From assembly GCF_003362725.1 (NCBI RefSeq), contig NZ_QKTV01000004.1, positions 62,001-126,000 on the forward strand: a stretch of DNA of 64,000 nucleotides, written 5' to 3'. Positions 8,595 through 15,418 of this stretch are shown in pieces. Both the position numbers and the translations under genes were made by a program. The notes beneath the pieces are model-generated. The model did not search any database and was not told the origin of the DNA. It was given only the letters and a program-made list of their open reading frames with translations. Each line of letters opens with the position of its first letter. Position 1 is the stretch's first letter. This DNA comes from Winogradskyella aurantiaca. GTDB taxonomy: Bacteria; Bacteroidota; Bacteroidia; Flavobacteriales; Flavobacteriaceae.

Positions 8595-9725
8595 ATGAAG
8601 CTGCATAAGAACGTGACCTTAAAACACCTTTTGATTAACAATACCAAGTGTATTGGGCTTAAGTTCTTCGCCGATAAGGTGCTTAGTCGCTTGGTTCTGG
8701 ACTTGAATAAGGTGGCCTGGAGCGATGATTATGGCATGTACTACGTCCCCAACAACAAAACCCATTTGAGCGAAATCTTTAACCTGTTTCGCGGGGTGGC
8801 CTGGGTGAATACCAACTACTTCTTCAACCGCAGTAATGCCAAGCAATTGCGCGAAGAGTTTGACGTGGAGTGGTTTAGGAACCGCCAACCCAAAGAGGAT
8901 TTTAAAGTGTGCCCGGACAGCTATCTGGACAAATTGCAAATACGGCGCTATGCCAATAATACCGTAAAAACTTATGTGTCGTGTTTTGAACGGTTTATCA
9001 ATTACTACCCCGATAAATCCATTGATGAACTGGACGAATTGGACGTACGCAACTATTTGTTGTACCTGGTCAAGTCTAATTGGTCCAATTCCTATATTAA
9101 CCAAAGTATCAATAGTATTAAGTTTTACTATGAGGTGGTGTTGGGTTTGCCCAACCGCTTTTATTCCATTGAACGCCCCAGACCTGAGAAAAAACTACCA
9201 GTAGTGCTGTCTCAGGATGAAATAAAACGCATGCTGCAACTTACCACTAACATTAAGCATAAGTGTATTTTGTCTTTACTGTACTCGGCCGGTCTGCGGC
9301 GCGGTGAACTGCTCAACCTAAAGCCTGCTGATATTGATAGTGCGCGGATGATGGTTAAGGTCAACGATGCCAAGGGCAACAAGGATCGCTATACCCTACT
9401 TGGAAAAGAAACCTTAAAAGACTTACGAACCTATTTTCTTGAATACAAGCCCCAGACCTTTCTTTTTGAAGGTCGACCCGGATACAAGTACAGTGTCGCC
9501 AGTGTGTCCAACATAGTACACAAAGCTGCTGATATGGCTCGAATAAAAAAGAAAGTCACCGCCCATACCCTAAGGCATAGCTTTGCCACCCATTTATTGG
9601 AAAATGGCACCGACTTACGATACATCCAACTTTTACTTGGTCATAACTCTACGAAAACTACAGAGATCTACACCCATGTAGCCAGCAATCATTTTGTTTC
9701 TATCCAGAATCCACTAGATTTGTAG
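8595..9725 (+). CDS. Tyrosine recombinase (non-IntI) of the cassette array
   Basis: 376 residues. Residues 1-95 are an N-terminal extension seen in many Bacteroidota integrases (WSDDYGMYYVPNNK ... LFRGVAWVNT). A SAM-like core-binding domain follows (about 103-190), then the catalytic domain with Arg235 (SAGLRRGELL), Lys263 (GNKDRY), His324-x-x-Arg327 (HTLRHSFATHLL), His350 (LLGHNS) and Tyr359 (IYTHV). Arg to His spans about 89 residues, close to XerD and about 40 shorter than IntI, so the IntI-specific insert is absent. It points into the cassette array and ends 42 bases before the first cassette; classical intI is usually divergent from its cassettes. I infer that it excises and integrates the cassettes. 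Confidence 0.9.
   Translation: MKLHKNVTLKHLLINNTKCIGLKFFADKVLSRLVLDLNKVAWSDDYGMYYVPNNKTHLSEIFNLFRGVAWVNTNYFFNRSNAKQLREEFDVEWFRNRQPKEDFKVCPDSYLDKLQIRRYANNTVKTYVSCFERFINYYPDKSIDELDELDVRNYLLYLVKSNWSNSYINQSINSIKFYYEVVLGLPNRFYSIERPRPEKKLPVVLSQDEIKRMLQLTTNIKHKCILSLLYSAGLRRGELLNLKPADIDSARMMVKVNDAKGNKDRYTLLGKETLKDLRTYFLEYKPQTFLFEGRPGYKYSVASVSNIVHKAADMARIKKKVTAHTLRHSFATHLLENGTDLRYIQLLLGHNSTKTTEIYTHVASNHFVSIQNPLDL
9692..9722 (+). promoter_or_regulatory. Candidate cassette promoter (Pc-like) in the recombinase 3' end
   Basis: TTTTG (9692-9696) and TAGATTTG (9715-9722) match the Bacteroidota -33 and -7 boxes with an 18-base spacer. The expected start point is near 9730, just before the first cassette at 9768, so transcripts would read into the array. 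Because the boxes are also coding sequence, chance cannot be excluded. Confidence 0.5.
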
Positions 9726-9740
9726 GAAATATATAATGAA

Positions 9741-9780
9741 AATAAACACAATTGTGTTTATTGAATTGTTGTGTGTAAGC
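9741..9780 (+). other. Candidate attI-like primary insertion site
   Basis: A perfect 22-base palindrome (9741-9762, centre ACACAATTGTGT) is followed by AATTGTTGTGTGTA, whose GTT (9768-9770) opens the first cassette. AATTGT occurs in both parts, suggesting several recombinase binding boxes. The ten bases from 9768 are the exact reverse complement of 10410-10419, where the site of the first cassette begins. Position between recombinase and first cassette is that of attI in integrons. Confidence 0.55.
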
Positions 9781-9806
9781 TGACAAAAAATTCGTGAAAT
9801 AAGTAA

Positions 9807-10397
9807 ATGGGAATATTTGATTTTATAAAAGGCAACAAAAAAACTAAATCGGAAAAAATCGAAAAACCATCGCCTGAACAAAAATTATTCTCGGAAAAAG
9901 CTATGGAAATTGTCATTCCGACTTTTGAAAAGTTTGGATTTAAAAAACATCGAATTGAAATAAAACAATACTCATCAACCATAATTTACCGAAAAGACAA
10001 ACAGTATCTTCAAATTTCGAGTAATACTCACCCAAGAGATTATCCAAACTATTACAACTTAGTTCTCGGAGAAGGAAATAGCAAAGATTTCTTTGAATAC
10101 GATTGGAATTCAGTCACACTTTGGCGATTTAAAAAAGAAATTAAGCCAGAATTAAAAGCAACGGAATATGAATTCCCAAAGGATAACGGAATTGAACCGA
10201 GTTTGAAAAATGCTAACTCTGAATTGCTTAAATATGGACTGACTTTTCTAAATGGAGAATTGGAATTGTTTCATAAAATTAGAAAAGAGCAGAATAAAGA
10301 TAGAGAGCCTTATAAAATTCACTCACCTGACAAAAATGGAAATTACCAAACGTCATTTGAACCGAAAAGTGTGGAGCAAAAGAAAAAATATAGTTGA
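9807..10397 (+). CDS. Hypothetical protein, cassette C1
   Basis: 196 residues, not recognised. It lacks signal peptide and membrane segments. The N-terminus MGIFDFIKGNKKTKSEKIEK is lysine-rich and followed by an alpha/beta region (about 30-95: TFEKFGFKK, TIIYRKDKQYLQISS, YYNLVLGEG). The fold pattern, a helix with FGFKK followed by strands, resembles small domains found among immunity-type proteins (DUF4304-like), but this is a loose impression. It is the first, and so presumably youngest, cassette next to the recombinase; its head GTTGTGTGTA is the exact complement of its tail TACACACAAC. Confidence 0.7.
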   Translation: MGIFDFIKGNKKTKSEKIEKPSPEQKLFSEKAMEIVIPTFEKFGFKKHRIEIKQYSSTIIYRKDKQYLQISSNTHPRDYPNYYNLVLGEGNSKDFFEYDWNSVTLWRFKKEIKPELKATEYEFPKDNGIEPSLKNANSELLKYGLTFLNGELELFHKIRKEQNKDREPYKIHSPDKNGNYQTSFEPKSVEQKKKYS

Positions 10398-10412
10398 ATG
10401 AAAAAAGCCTAC

Positions 10413-10546
10413 ACACAACAACGTGTAAGCGCAATAACGGCTGAATTTCCTACTCGGAAATTCAACTCGTTTTGCTAAATTAGGTGCGTCAGCGGAAAGT
10501 ACTCGCGCACTTTCCCGTTACTGACGCTTACACAAAACCGTTACCC
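10413..10546 (+). repeat. attC1-like site, 134 bp
   Basis: Left core ACACAAC, right core GTTACCC. Outer stem GTGTAAGCG/CGCTTACAC. Inner hairpins GAATTTCC/GGAAATTC and GGAAAGT/ACTTTCC. Same family as attC10. Confidence 0.85.
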
Positions 10547-10570
10547 AACATTATGAACACACGAACCCAT

Positions 10571-11092
10571 ATGAAAAAAATGACAATTATTTTTACTCTT
10601 CTATTATTAATTAGTTGTAGCGACGACGATGGAAATAACATTTCTACATCGGAAACTGATATTGAATTAGTAACTGGGATTAATATAAGGAACTCTGAAT
10701 TTTCTGCAGCTATACGATTAGGCAATCCAAATGTTTTCACCAATAATCAATTTATTGCTTATCCAAATCCACCAGCTGGAGCTTTAAGTTTGTTAGCCTC
10801 TGAAAATATTTCTGGTGTTTGGATTACAACTGCCAATGCAGAAAAAATATATCAACAAACGGATTTTAATTCAATTTTAAACTCGGATTTATACGCTGAA
10901 TCTATAATTGAATTAAACTCTGAAATGGAATTTACTAATTTAAATTCAACAAATTTAGTACTAAATTTAGAGAACTTAACTTCTGGTTATTACAAAGTAT
11001 TCGTTAAAATCAATGGAAACATATATTGGGATAATATATATGTCCCTGAAAACAATTTTGAAATTGATGATTTAATAAATTATTGGAATTAA
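10571..11092 (+). CDS. Lipoprotein, cassette C2
   Basis: 173 residues from ATG 10571 (MKKMTIIFTLLLLISCSDDDGNN). Upstream in-frame starts lie in the site or give a poorer signal; ATG 10553 is possible. The lipobox cysteine is followed by DDD, the acidic export signal that sends Bacteroidota lipoproteins to the cell surface. The mature part looks beta-rich and its C-terminus (GYYKVFVKINGNIYWDNIYVPE) resembles a small beta-sandwich. No family recognised. Only about 25 bases separate the cassette head from the start. Confidence 0.75.
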   Translation: MKKMTIIFTLLLLISCSDDDGNNISTSETDIELVTGINIRNSEFSAAIRLGNPNVFTNNQFIAYPNPPAGALSLLASENISGVWITTANAEKIYQQTDFNSILNSDLYAESIIELNSEMEFTNLNSTNLVLNLENLTSGYYKVFVKINGNIYWDNIYVPENNFEIDDLINYWN

Positions 11093-11099
11093 AAACGTT

Positions 11100-11227
11100 G
11101 GGTAACACCGTGTATAGCTCATTGCGGCTGAATTACTAATCGGAATTCATTGCAATTCACTATCTTTCGGTTACAGCACGAAATCATAGCTGATTTCCCG
11201 CAACGAGACATACACAAACCGTTGTAA
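11100..11227 (+). repeat. attC2-like site, 128 bp
   Basis: Left core GGGTAAC (in GTTGGGTAAC, exact complement of the C2 head GTTACCCAAC), right core GTTGTAA. Stem starts GTGTAT/ATACAC. Confidence 0.82.
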
Positions 11228-11250
11228 AGCATTAGAACGAAAATCAGAAT

Positions 11251-12183
11251 ATGAAGAAAAATCCGAAATTATTTTCAATCTTAATAACTTTAATTTTTTC
11301 TGCAATTTTAGGATATATTGAAATTGGAATATTCAAAGAATATGGTTGGACTGTATTTCTTGTAATACCTTTTATTATTGGATTTCTTCCTGCGTTTATC
11401 AATGGAAAACTGACTGAAACATCAAAAAGCAAAAGCTATCAATTGAGTTTTCTCACTCTTGGAATAGTTTTAATCGGACTTTTAGTATTTGCAATAGAGG
11501 GTATGATTTGCATAGCAATGTCTTTACCTTTAATTGCTTTACTTGTTTGGCTTGGTTCCTATATCGGATTTAAAGCCAATACTGGAAAATGGACAAATCC
11601 AACAAATACAACAATTGGACTTTTTGTTATCTGCATTTGTTCAATGAGTTTTGACTATATCAATGAATCTGAAAACTTAATTCCTGTCAGAACAAAAGTT
11701 ATCGTTAATTCAAATATTGAGAACGTATGGAAAAACGTTGTGACTTTTGACAAAATAGATGAACCAACTGACTGGATTTTTAAAACTGGAATTTCATATC
11801 CGACAGACGCAACAATTAAAGGAAATGGAGTTGGAGCAATAAGATATTGTAATTTTACAACTGGTAGTTTTGTCGAACCAATTACAACTTGGAATGAACC
11901 GAATTTATTACAATTTGACGTAAAAGAACAACCAATTCCTATGAACGAATTTAATCCATTTTGGGAGATTCACCCACCACATTTGGATGGATACTTTAAA
12001 TCTTACAAAGGTCAATTTAAGTTAACCAAAATAGGAGAAAATCAAACAGAATTAGAAGGAACAACATGGTACAAAGTGGATATAACACCAGAAATTTATT
12101 GGAAAACTTGGTCTGATTTCATTATTCACAGAATACACGAGAGAGTTCTGAACCATATAAAATTAGAAACTGAAAAAAAATAA
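11251..12183 (+). CDS. Membrane protein with C-terminal SRPBCC-like domain, cassette C3
   Basis: 310 residues. About five membrane helices occupy residues 8-135 (for example LFSILITLIFSAILGYIEIG and TIGLFVICICSMSF). The C-terminal half, from about 145, has the SRPBCC/polyketide-cyclase pattern: RTKVIVNSNIENVWKNVVTFDKI, then strands, LEGTTWYKV, and a final helix IIHRIHERVLNHIK. SRPBCC domains bind hydrophobic ligands; the ligand here is unknown. The cassette head GTTGTAAAGC matches the tail exactly. Confidence 0.78.
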   Translation: MKKNPKLFSILITLIFSAILGYIEIGIFKEYGWTVFLVIPFIIGFLPAFINGKLTETSKSKSYQLSFLTLGIVLIGLLVFAIEGMICIAMSLPLIALLVWLGSYIGFKANTGKWTNPTNTTIGLFVICICSMSFDYINESENLIPVRTKVIVNSNIENVWKNVVTFDKIDEPTDWIFKTGISYPTDATIKGNGVGAIRYCNFTTGSFVEPITTWNEPNLLQFDVKEQPIPMNEFNPFWEIHPPHLDGYFKSYKGQFKLTKIGENQTELEGTTWYKVDITPEIYWKTWSDFIIHRIHERVLNHIKLETEKK

Positions 12184-12187
12184 CGCT

Positions 12188-12319
12188 TTACAACAATGGC
12201 TATAAGTAATTGCTTGGGTTGGTAAGTGTTGCTCGGAAAATTCTCCGAATTTTCCTCAATTAGTGCCTTTTTGCTATCTTTAAAACCTTAAGCAACTACT
12301 CATAGCCGAACCGTTGCCC
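12188..12319 (+). repeat. attC3-like site, 132 bp
   Basis: Left core TTACAAC, right core GTTGCCC. Outer stem GGCTAT/ATAGCC with TTGC/GCAA; inner hairpin GGAAAATTC/GAATTTTCC. Variant of the GGCTAT family (attC8, 11, 13, 15). Confidence 0.85.
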
Positions 12320-12324
12320 ACAAT

Positions 12325-12696
12325 ATGAATAAATCACTCGCGATATTGATATTTCTGACTCTGAACTCGTGTATTATGTTCAAAGAAAACGGAATTGAGA
12401 TGAAAATAACAAATGACTCAAGCGAACCGATAACCAGTGTGGAATTTACAACAACAGAAAAACTGGACGCGATAAAAATTGACCGAATTGAACCGAATGA
12501 AAGCGTGACAGAATTCCTGTCGATGCGTAGGAATAAAATTGACGGATCTTACTCTCTGACTTTTACTCGCGCAAGTGGAAAAAAGGAAATTAGTGGTGGA
12601 GGATATTATACAAATGGAGGCTCACTTGACCATTCCGTAGACTTCATTGTAGAAAACGATACGACAGTAGTAAAGTTTGATGGACCGATATACTAA
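12325..12696 (+). CDS. Small lipoprotein, cassette C4
   Basis: 123 residues. The signal peptide MNKSLAILIFLTLNSC ends at a lipobox cysteine. The mature part reads as a beta-sandwich-like domain (EMKITNDSSEPITSVEFTTTE ... VVKFDG). No family recognised. It shares a cassette with the small membrane protein that follows 20 bases later. Its ATG is only 5 bases after the site's right core. Confidence 0.72.
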   Translation: MNKSLAILIFLTLNSCIMFKENGIEMKITNDSSEPITSVEFTTTEKLDAIKIDRIEPNESVTEFLSMRRNKIDGSYSLTFTRASGKKEISGGGYYTNGGSLDHSVDFIVENDTTVVKFDGPIY

Positions 12697-12716
12697 AGTA
12701 AACCGCTAAGAATTTT

Positions 12717-12989
12717 ATGAAAAGATTTTTTCTAAAAAAGATTTCAGTGTTATTCATATTCTCAATTCTCTTAATCATATTGTGTCTTTCAATTATGATC
12801 TTTGATTTTAAGGCTGTGAACGACCCATTTGGGTATGGATTTATAGCAATGGGAGTTGGAATTGGAGTTGGTCTTTTTGGAATCTTTATAGATTTTTTGC
12901 TGTCGTTAATGTTTAAAAATAAATTAACGCTAAACATAACGGAACTGGTTATGATATGCCTCTTTCTATATTCAGTATGGCCGAATTAA
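12717..12989 (+). CDS. Small membrane protein, cassette C4
   Basis: 90 residues with three hydrophobic segments (about 9-28, 38-63 and 72-88) and a lysine-rich start MKRFFLKK. Family not recognised. It is the second gene of the cassette; the stop is immediately followed by the site's left arm. Confidence 0.65.
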   Translation: MKRFFLKKISVLFIFSILLIILCLSIMIFDFKAVNDPFGYGFIAMGVGIGVGLFGIFIDFLLSLMFKNKLTLNITELVMICLFLYSVWPN

Positions 12990-12996
12990 ATACTGT

Positions 12997-13188
12997 GGGC
13001 AACACCACCTATAATGCATAGCTACTTCCAAGGTAAGTTAGAGATTATTTCCTACATTTAGTCTTAAATAAATGTATGAACGTTGAGAACATGCAGCGCG
13101 CTCCGCTACCGGTTAGAAAACCAAAGCAGACCGGAATGGCGCTTCGCCACGCTGCCTCTCGCAACGCATCATAGCCAAACCGTTGTAG
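12997..13188 (+). repeat. attC4-like site, 192 bp
   Basis: Left core GGGCAAC, right core GTTGTAG. Large family shared with attC5, attC6 and attC26: AACACCACCTATAATGCAT start, inner GC-rich block GCGCTCCGCTACCGGTTAG with a facing CCGGA-TGGCGCT arm, end CATAGCCAAACC. Confidence 0.85.
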
Positions 13189-13210
13189 CACATAAAAAAC
13201 AACATTTGAA

Positions 13211-13747
13211 ATGAAAATAATTCTAATTCTTGTATTTCAGTTACTTTCACTCTTAATAATCGCTCAGAGAAAAGTAAACGAAGCAGATATTAAAAGAATT
13301 AATAAAGAAATTGGAACTGAAATTGTCAAACTTCAAGATTCTTTGATTAGAGCTGATCAATATTTAAAACCAATTGACTTAGAATTTAAATCTGATATTT
13401 ATAAAATTGAGAAACTAGCTGCCAAAAAAATTGATATTGATTATTCTACAGCTGGAATGACTAATGCTGTCTATGAATTGGAAAAAGGATATGATAAATT
13501 ATTAAATAAATATTATAAAATTCTGTACGCAAAACTAAAGCCTGAGGATAAAGAAGAATTTAAAAAATCTCAAAGTAATTGGATAAAATTCAGAGATAGT
13601 GAAAGAATTATGATAGGAATTGTATCACAAGATGAATACTCAGGTGGAGGAACAATACAGAGCAATCTGAAAGCTAGTAGAATATGTGAGATTACATTGA
13701 AACGAGTGTATGAAATAAAAGAACATATTGACCAATTTATTGAGTAA
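13211..13747 (+). CDS. Secreted LprI/DUF1311-like protein, cassette C5
   Basis: 178 residues with signal peptide (1-19, ending IIAQ). The C-terminal half fits the LprI N-terminal domain (DUF1311): DYSTAGMTNAVYELEKGYDKLLNKYYKIL, then LKPEDKEEFKKSQSNWIKFRDSE and SNLKASRICEITLKRVYEIKEHI. Family members are small periplasmic proteins, some of which inhibit lysozyme. The usual disulfide cysteines are mostly missing here. The cassette head GTTGTAGCAC matches its tail exactly. Confidence 0.75.
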   Translation: MKIILILVFQLLSLLIIAQRKVNEADIKRINKEIGTEIVKLQDSLIRADQYLKPIDLEFKSDIYKIEKLAAKKIDIDYSTAGMTNAVYELEKGYDKLLNKYYKILYAKLKPEDKEEFKKSQSNWIKFRDSERIMIGIVSQDEYSGGGTIQSNLKASRICEITLKRVYEIKEHIDQFIE

Positions 13748-13755
13748 AAAACGTG

Positions 13756-13951
13756 CTACAACAACACCTAATAATGCATTGCTACTCTCCTACTCAGTTT
13801 GAGAATATTTCCTACTTTTAATCAATAAATTAAAGCATGAACGTTTGCGTATTGCAACGCGCTTCGCTACTGGTTAGAAAACGCCAATCACACCGGAGTG
13901 GCGCTACGCTGCGTTGCCAACCGCAACGACATCATAGCTAAACCGTTAGGC
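13756..13951 (+). repeat. attC5-like site, 196 bp
   Basis: Left core CTACAAC, right core GTTAGGC. Same large family as attC4 and attC6, with the nested GCAACGCGCTTCGCTACTGG block and its facing arm. Confidence 0.85.
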
Positions 13952-13960
13952 ACAATTGAA

Positions 13961-14380
13961 ATGAATAAGCGGACTAAAATATTATTTACATTTTTCATTT
14001 TTATTCTAACACTCAATTCTTGCTGCTTTGGAGTAAAAGAGGAGTATTTAGGTAATAATATGTACCTATCTGAATATGATAATGTTGACCGACAAATTCT
14101 ATATCAAAAAGAAAGCTGTGCTTCTTCTAGCATTCAAATAGTCCCAGTGACTGTGTTGGAAATTGGACATAATGATAAATGGATTATAGCAAAGTCGGGA
14201 CTGGCTAAGGGTCAAGAACAATACGATTTAATTAGATACTGGGTAATTAAGAACGATTATCCAAGTCTACCTGACTCAGAAATTGTTAAAAGCAATACCA
14301 CCGAATTTAGAAACCGACAGGATTTTGATAATTTTCTAAGTGAAAATAAAATTGGACTAACTCTAAGCAGTGTTGAATAA
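13961..14380 (+). CDS. Lipoprotein, cassette C6
   Basis: 139 residues from ATG 13961; an upstream in-frame ATG lies inside the preceding site and is rejected. The signal peptide ends at the lipobox cysteines of LNSCCFG. The mature protein carries YLSEYDNVDRQILYQKESC and VLEIGHNDKWIIAKS, reminiscent of DUF3997-type lipoproteins, a weak call. The cassette head GTTAGGCACA matches the tail TGTGCCTAAC exactly. Confidence 0.72.
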   Translation: MNKRTKILFTFFIFILTLNSCCFGVKEEYLGNNMYLSEYDNVDRQILYQKESCASSSIQIVPVTVLEIGHNDKWIIAKSGLAKGQEQYDLIRYWVIKNDYPSLPDSEIVKSNTTEFRNRQDFDNFLSENKIGLTLSSVE

Positions 14381-14389
14381 AAAAACTGT

Positions 14390-14583
14390 GCCTAACACCA
14401 CCTATAATGCATTGCTACTTCTGAGGTAATTTGAAATTTATTCCTACATTTAATCAATAAACTAAAGCATGAATACCTGCGTAATGCAACGCGCTTCGCT
14501 ACCGGTTAGAAAACGCCGATCACACCGGAGTGCCGCTACGCTGCGTTGCCAGCCGCAACGTCATCATAGCTAAACCGTTAGCC
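14390..14583 (+). repeat. attC6-like site, 194 bp
   Basis: Left core GCCTAAC, right core GTTAGCC. Large family (attC4, 5, 26). The left core alone would satisfy the classical integron consensus RYYYAAC. Confidence 0.86.
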
Positions 14584-14597
14584 ACAATTAGAAAACA

Positions 14598-15416
14598 ATG
14601 AAGAAAGTCGAATTAAATAGTTATGATTTGTCCGATGAAGATTTATATCTTTTAATGCCTGATTATTTCTACAAATATTCGACCATAAATAACAATCTCA
14701 AGGATTCAATAGCGAATGGAAGGCTCTGGTATAATACTTCATCAAATTTCAATGACCCTTTCGACTGTAGAGCTTATCTAAATTTCGGAAGTACTGAAAA
14801 GGAATGCCGTAAGAATTTTGACAAATTTAATAGAGCATTTAATAACGACCTTCCAGAAATAAATAAAAAAGTTTGGAATCATCTTTTAAAAAAACCAAAT
14901 GATTTCAACTTAATGAATTCTTATAGCGCAGCAAATAATATAGAAAAATCGATAGGTGTTACTTGCTTTTCAGAAAATTACAATAACACATTAATGTGGT
15001 CTCACTATGCTGATAGTCATAAAGGGTTAGTTCTAGAGTTTAAGAAGGACATAAATGGGAGTTTATCTCGTAAAATGCTTCCTGTAAATTATTTTGAAAA
15101 TTATCCCATAATAAATGTTTCCGATTATACAGAAGAACAAATGATTTCTATCGTATATCAAGTTATTTGTGCAAAAGGAATTGATTGGGAATACGAAAAT
15201 GAATGGAGAGCAATTACAGCTAATGGTAGTGGCCTAGAGGAATTTGACAAATCCGAATTAAGTGGTGTTATTTTTGGATTGAATACTGAAGAAAATCATA
15301 AAAAGGAAATATTTGATTTAATTCAAAAGTCGGGCTATTCCAAAATCACTTTCAAAGAGGCGGAATTTCAAAGCAGAAAATTCGTTGTTAATTATAAAAA
15401 ATATAAGCCAAAATAA
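14598..15416 (+). CDS. DUF2971 family protein, cassette C7
   Basis: 272 residues matching the DUF2971 pattern: YFYKYSTINNNLKDSIANGRLWYNTSSNFNDPFDCR at 20-55, GVTCFSENYNNTLMWSHYADSHKGLVLEF at about 119-147, and IDWEYENEWRAIT at about 195-207. DUF2971 proteins are cytosolic, of unknown activity, and frequent in mobile and defence-rich regions. It shares a cassette with a GHKL ATPase that starts 2 bases after its stop, so the two proteins probably act together. The head GTTAGCCACA matches the tail exactly. Confidence 0.82.
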   Translation: MKKVELNSYDLSDEDLYLLMPDYFYKYSTINNNLKDSIANGRLWYNTSSNFNDPFDCRAYLNFGSTEKECRKNFDKFNRAFNNDLPEINKKVWNHLLKKPNDFNLMNSYSAANNIEKSIGVTCFSENYNNTLMWSHYADSHKGLVLEFKKDINGSLSRKMLPVNYFENYPIINVSDYTEEQMISIVYQVICAKGIDWEYENEWRAITANGSGLEEFDKSELSGVIFGLNTEENHKKEIFDLIQKSGYSKITFKEAEFQSRKFVVNYKKYKPK

Positions 15417-15418
15417 CG

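Noticed and set aside
8595-9725. Recombinase as a classical IntI
   Set aside because: The distance between Arg235 and His324 is about 89 residues, too short for the IntI insert, and the N-terminal extension is of the Bacteroidota integrase type.
8595-9725. Recombinase as housekeeping XerC/XerD
   Set aside because: 376 residues with a 95-residue N-terminal extension, longer than Xer proteins, and no dif-like 28-bp site recognised beside it.
13898-13960. Upstream extension of the C6 lipoprotein gene
   Set aside because: It lies in attC5; ATG 13961 gives a clean signal peptide.
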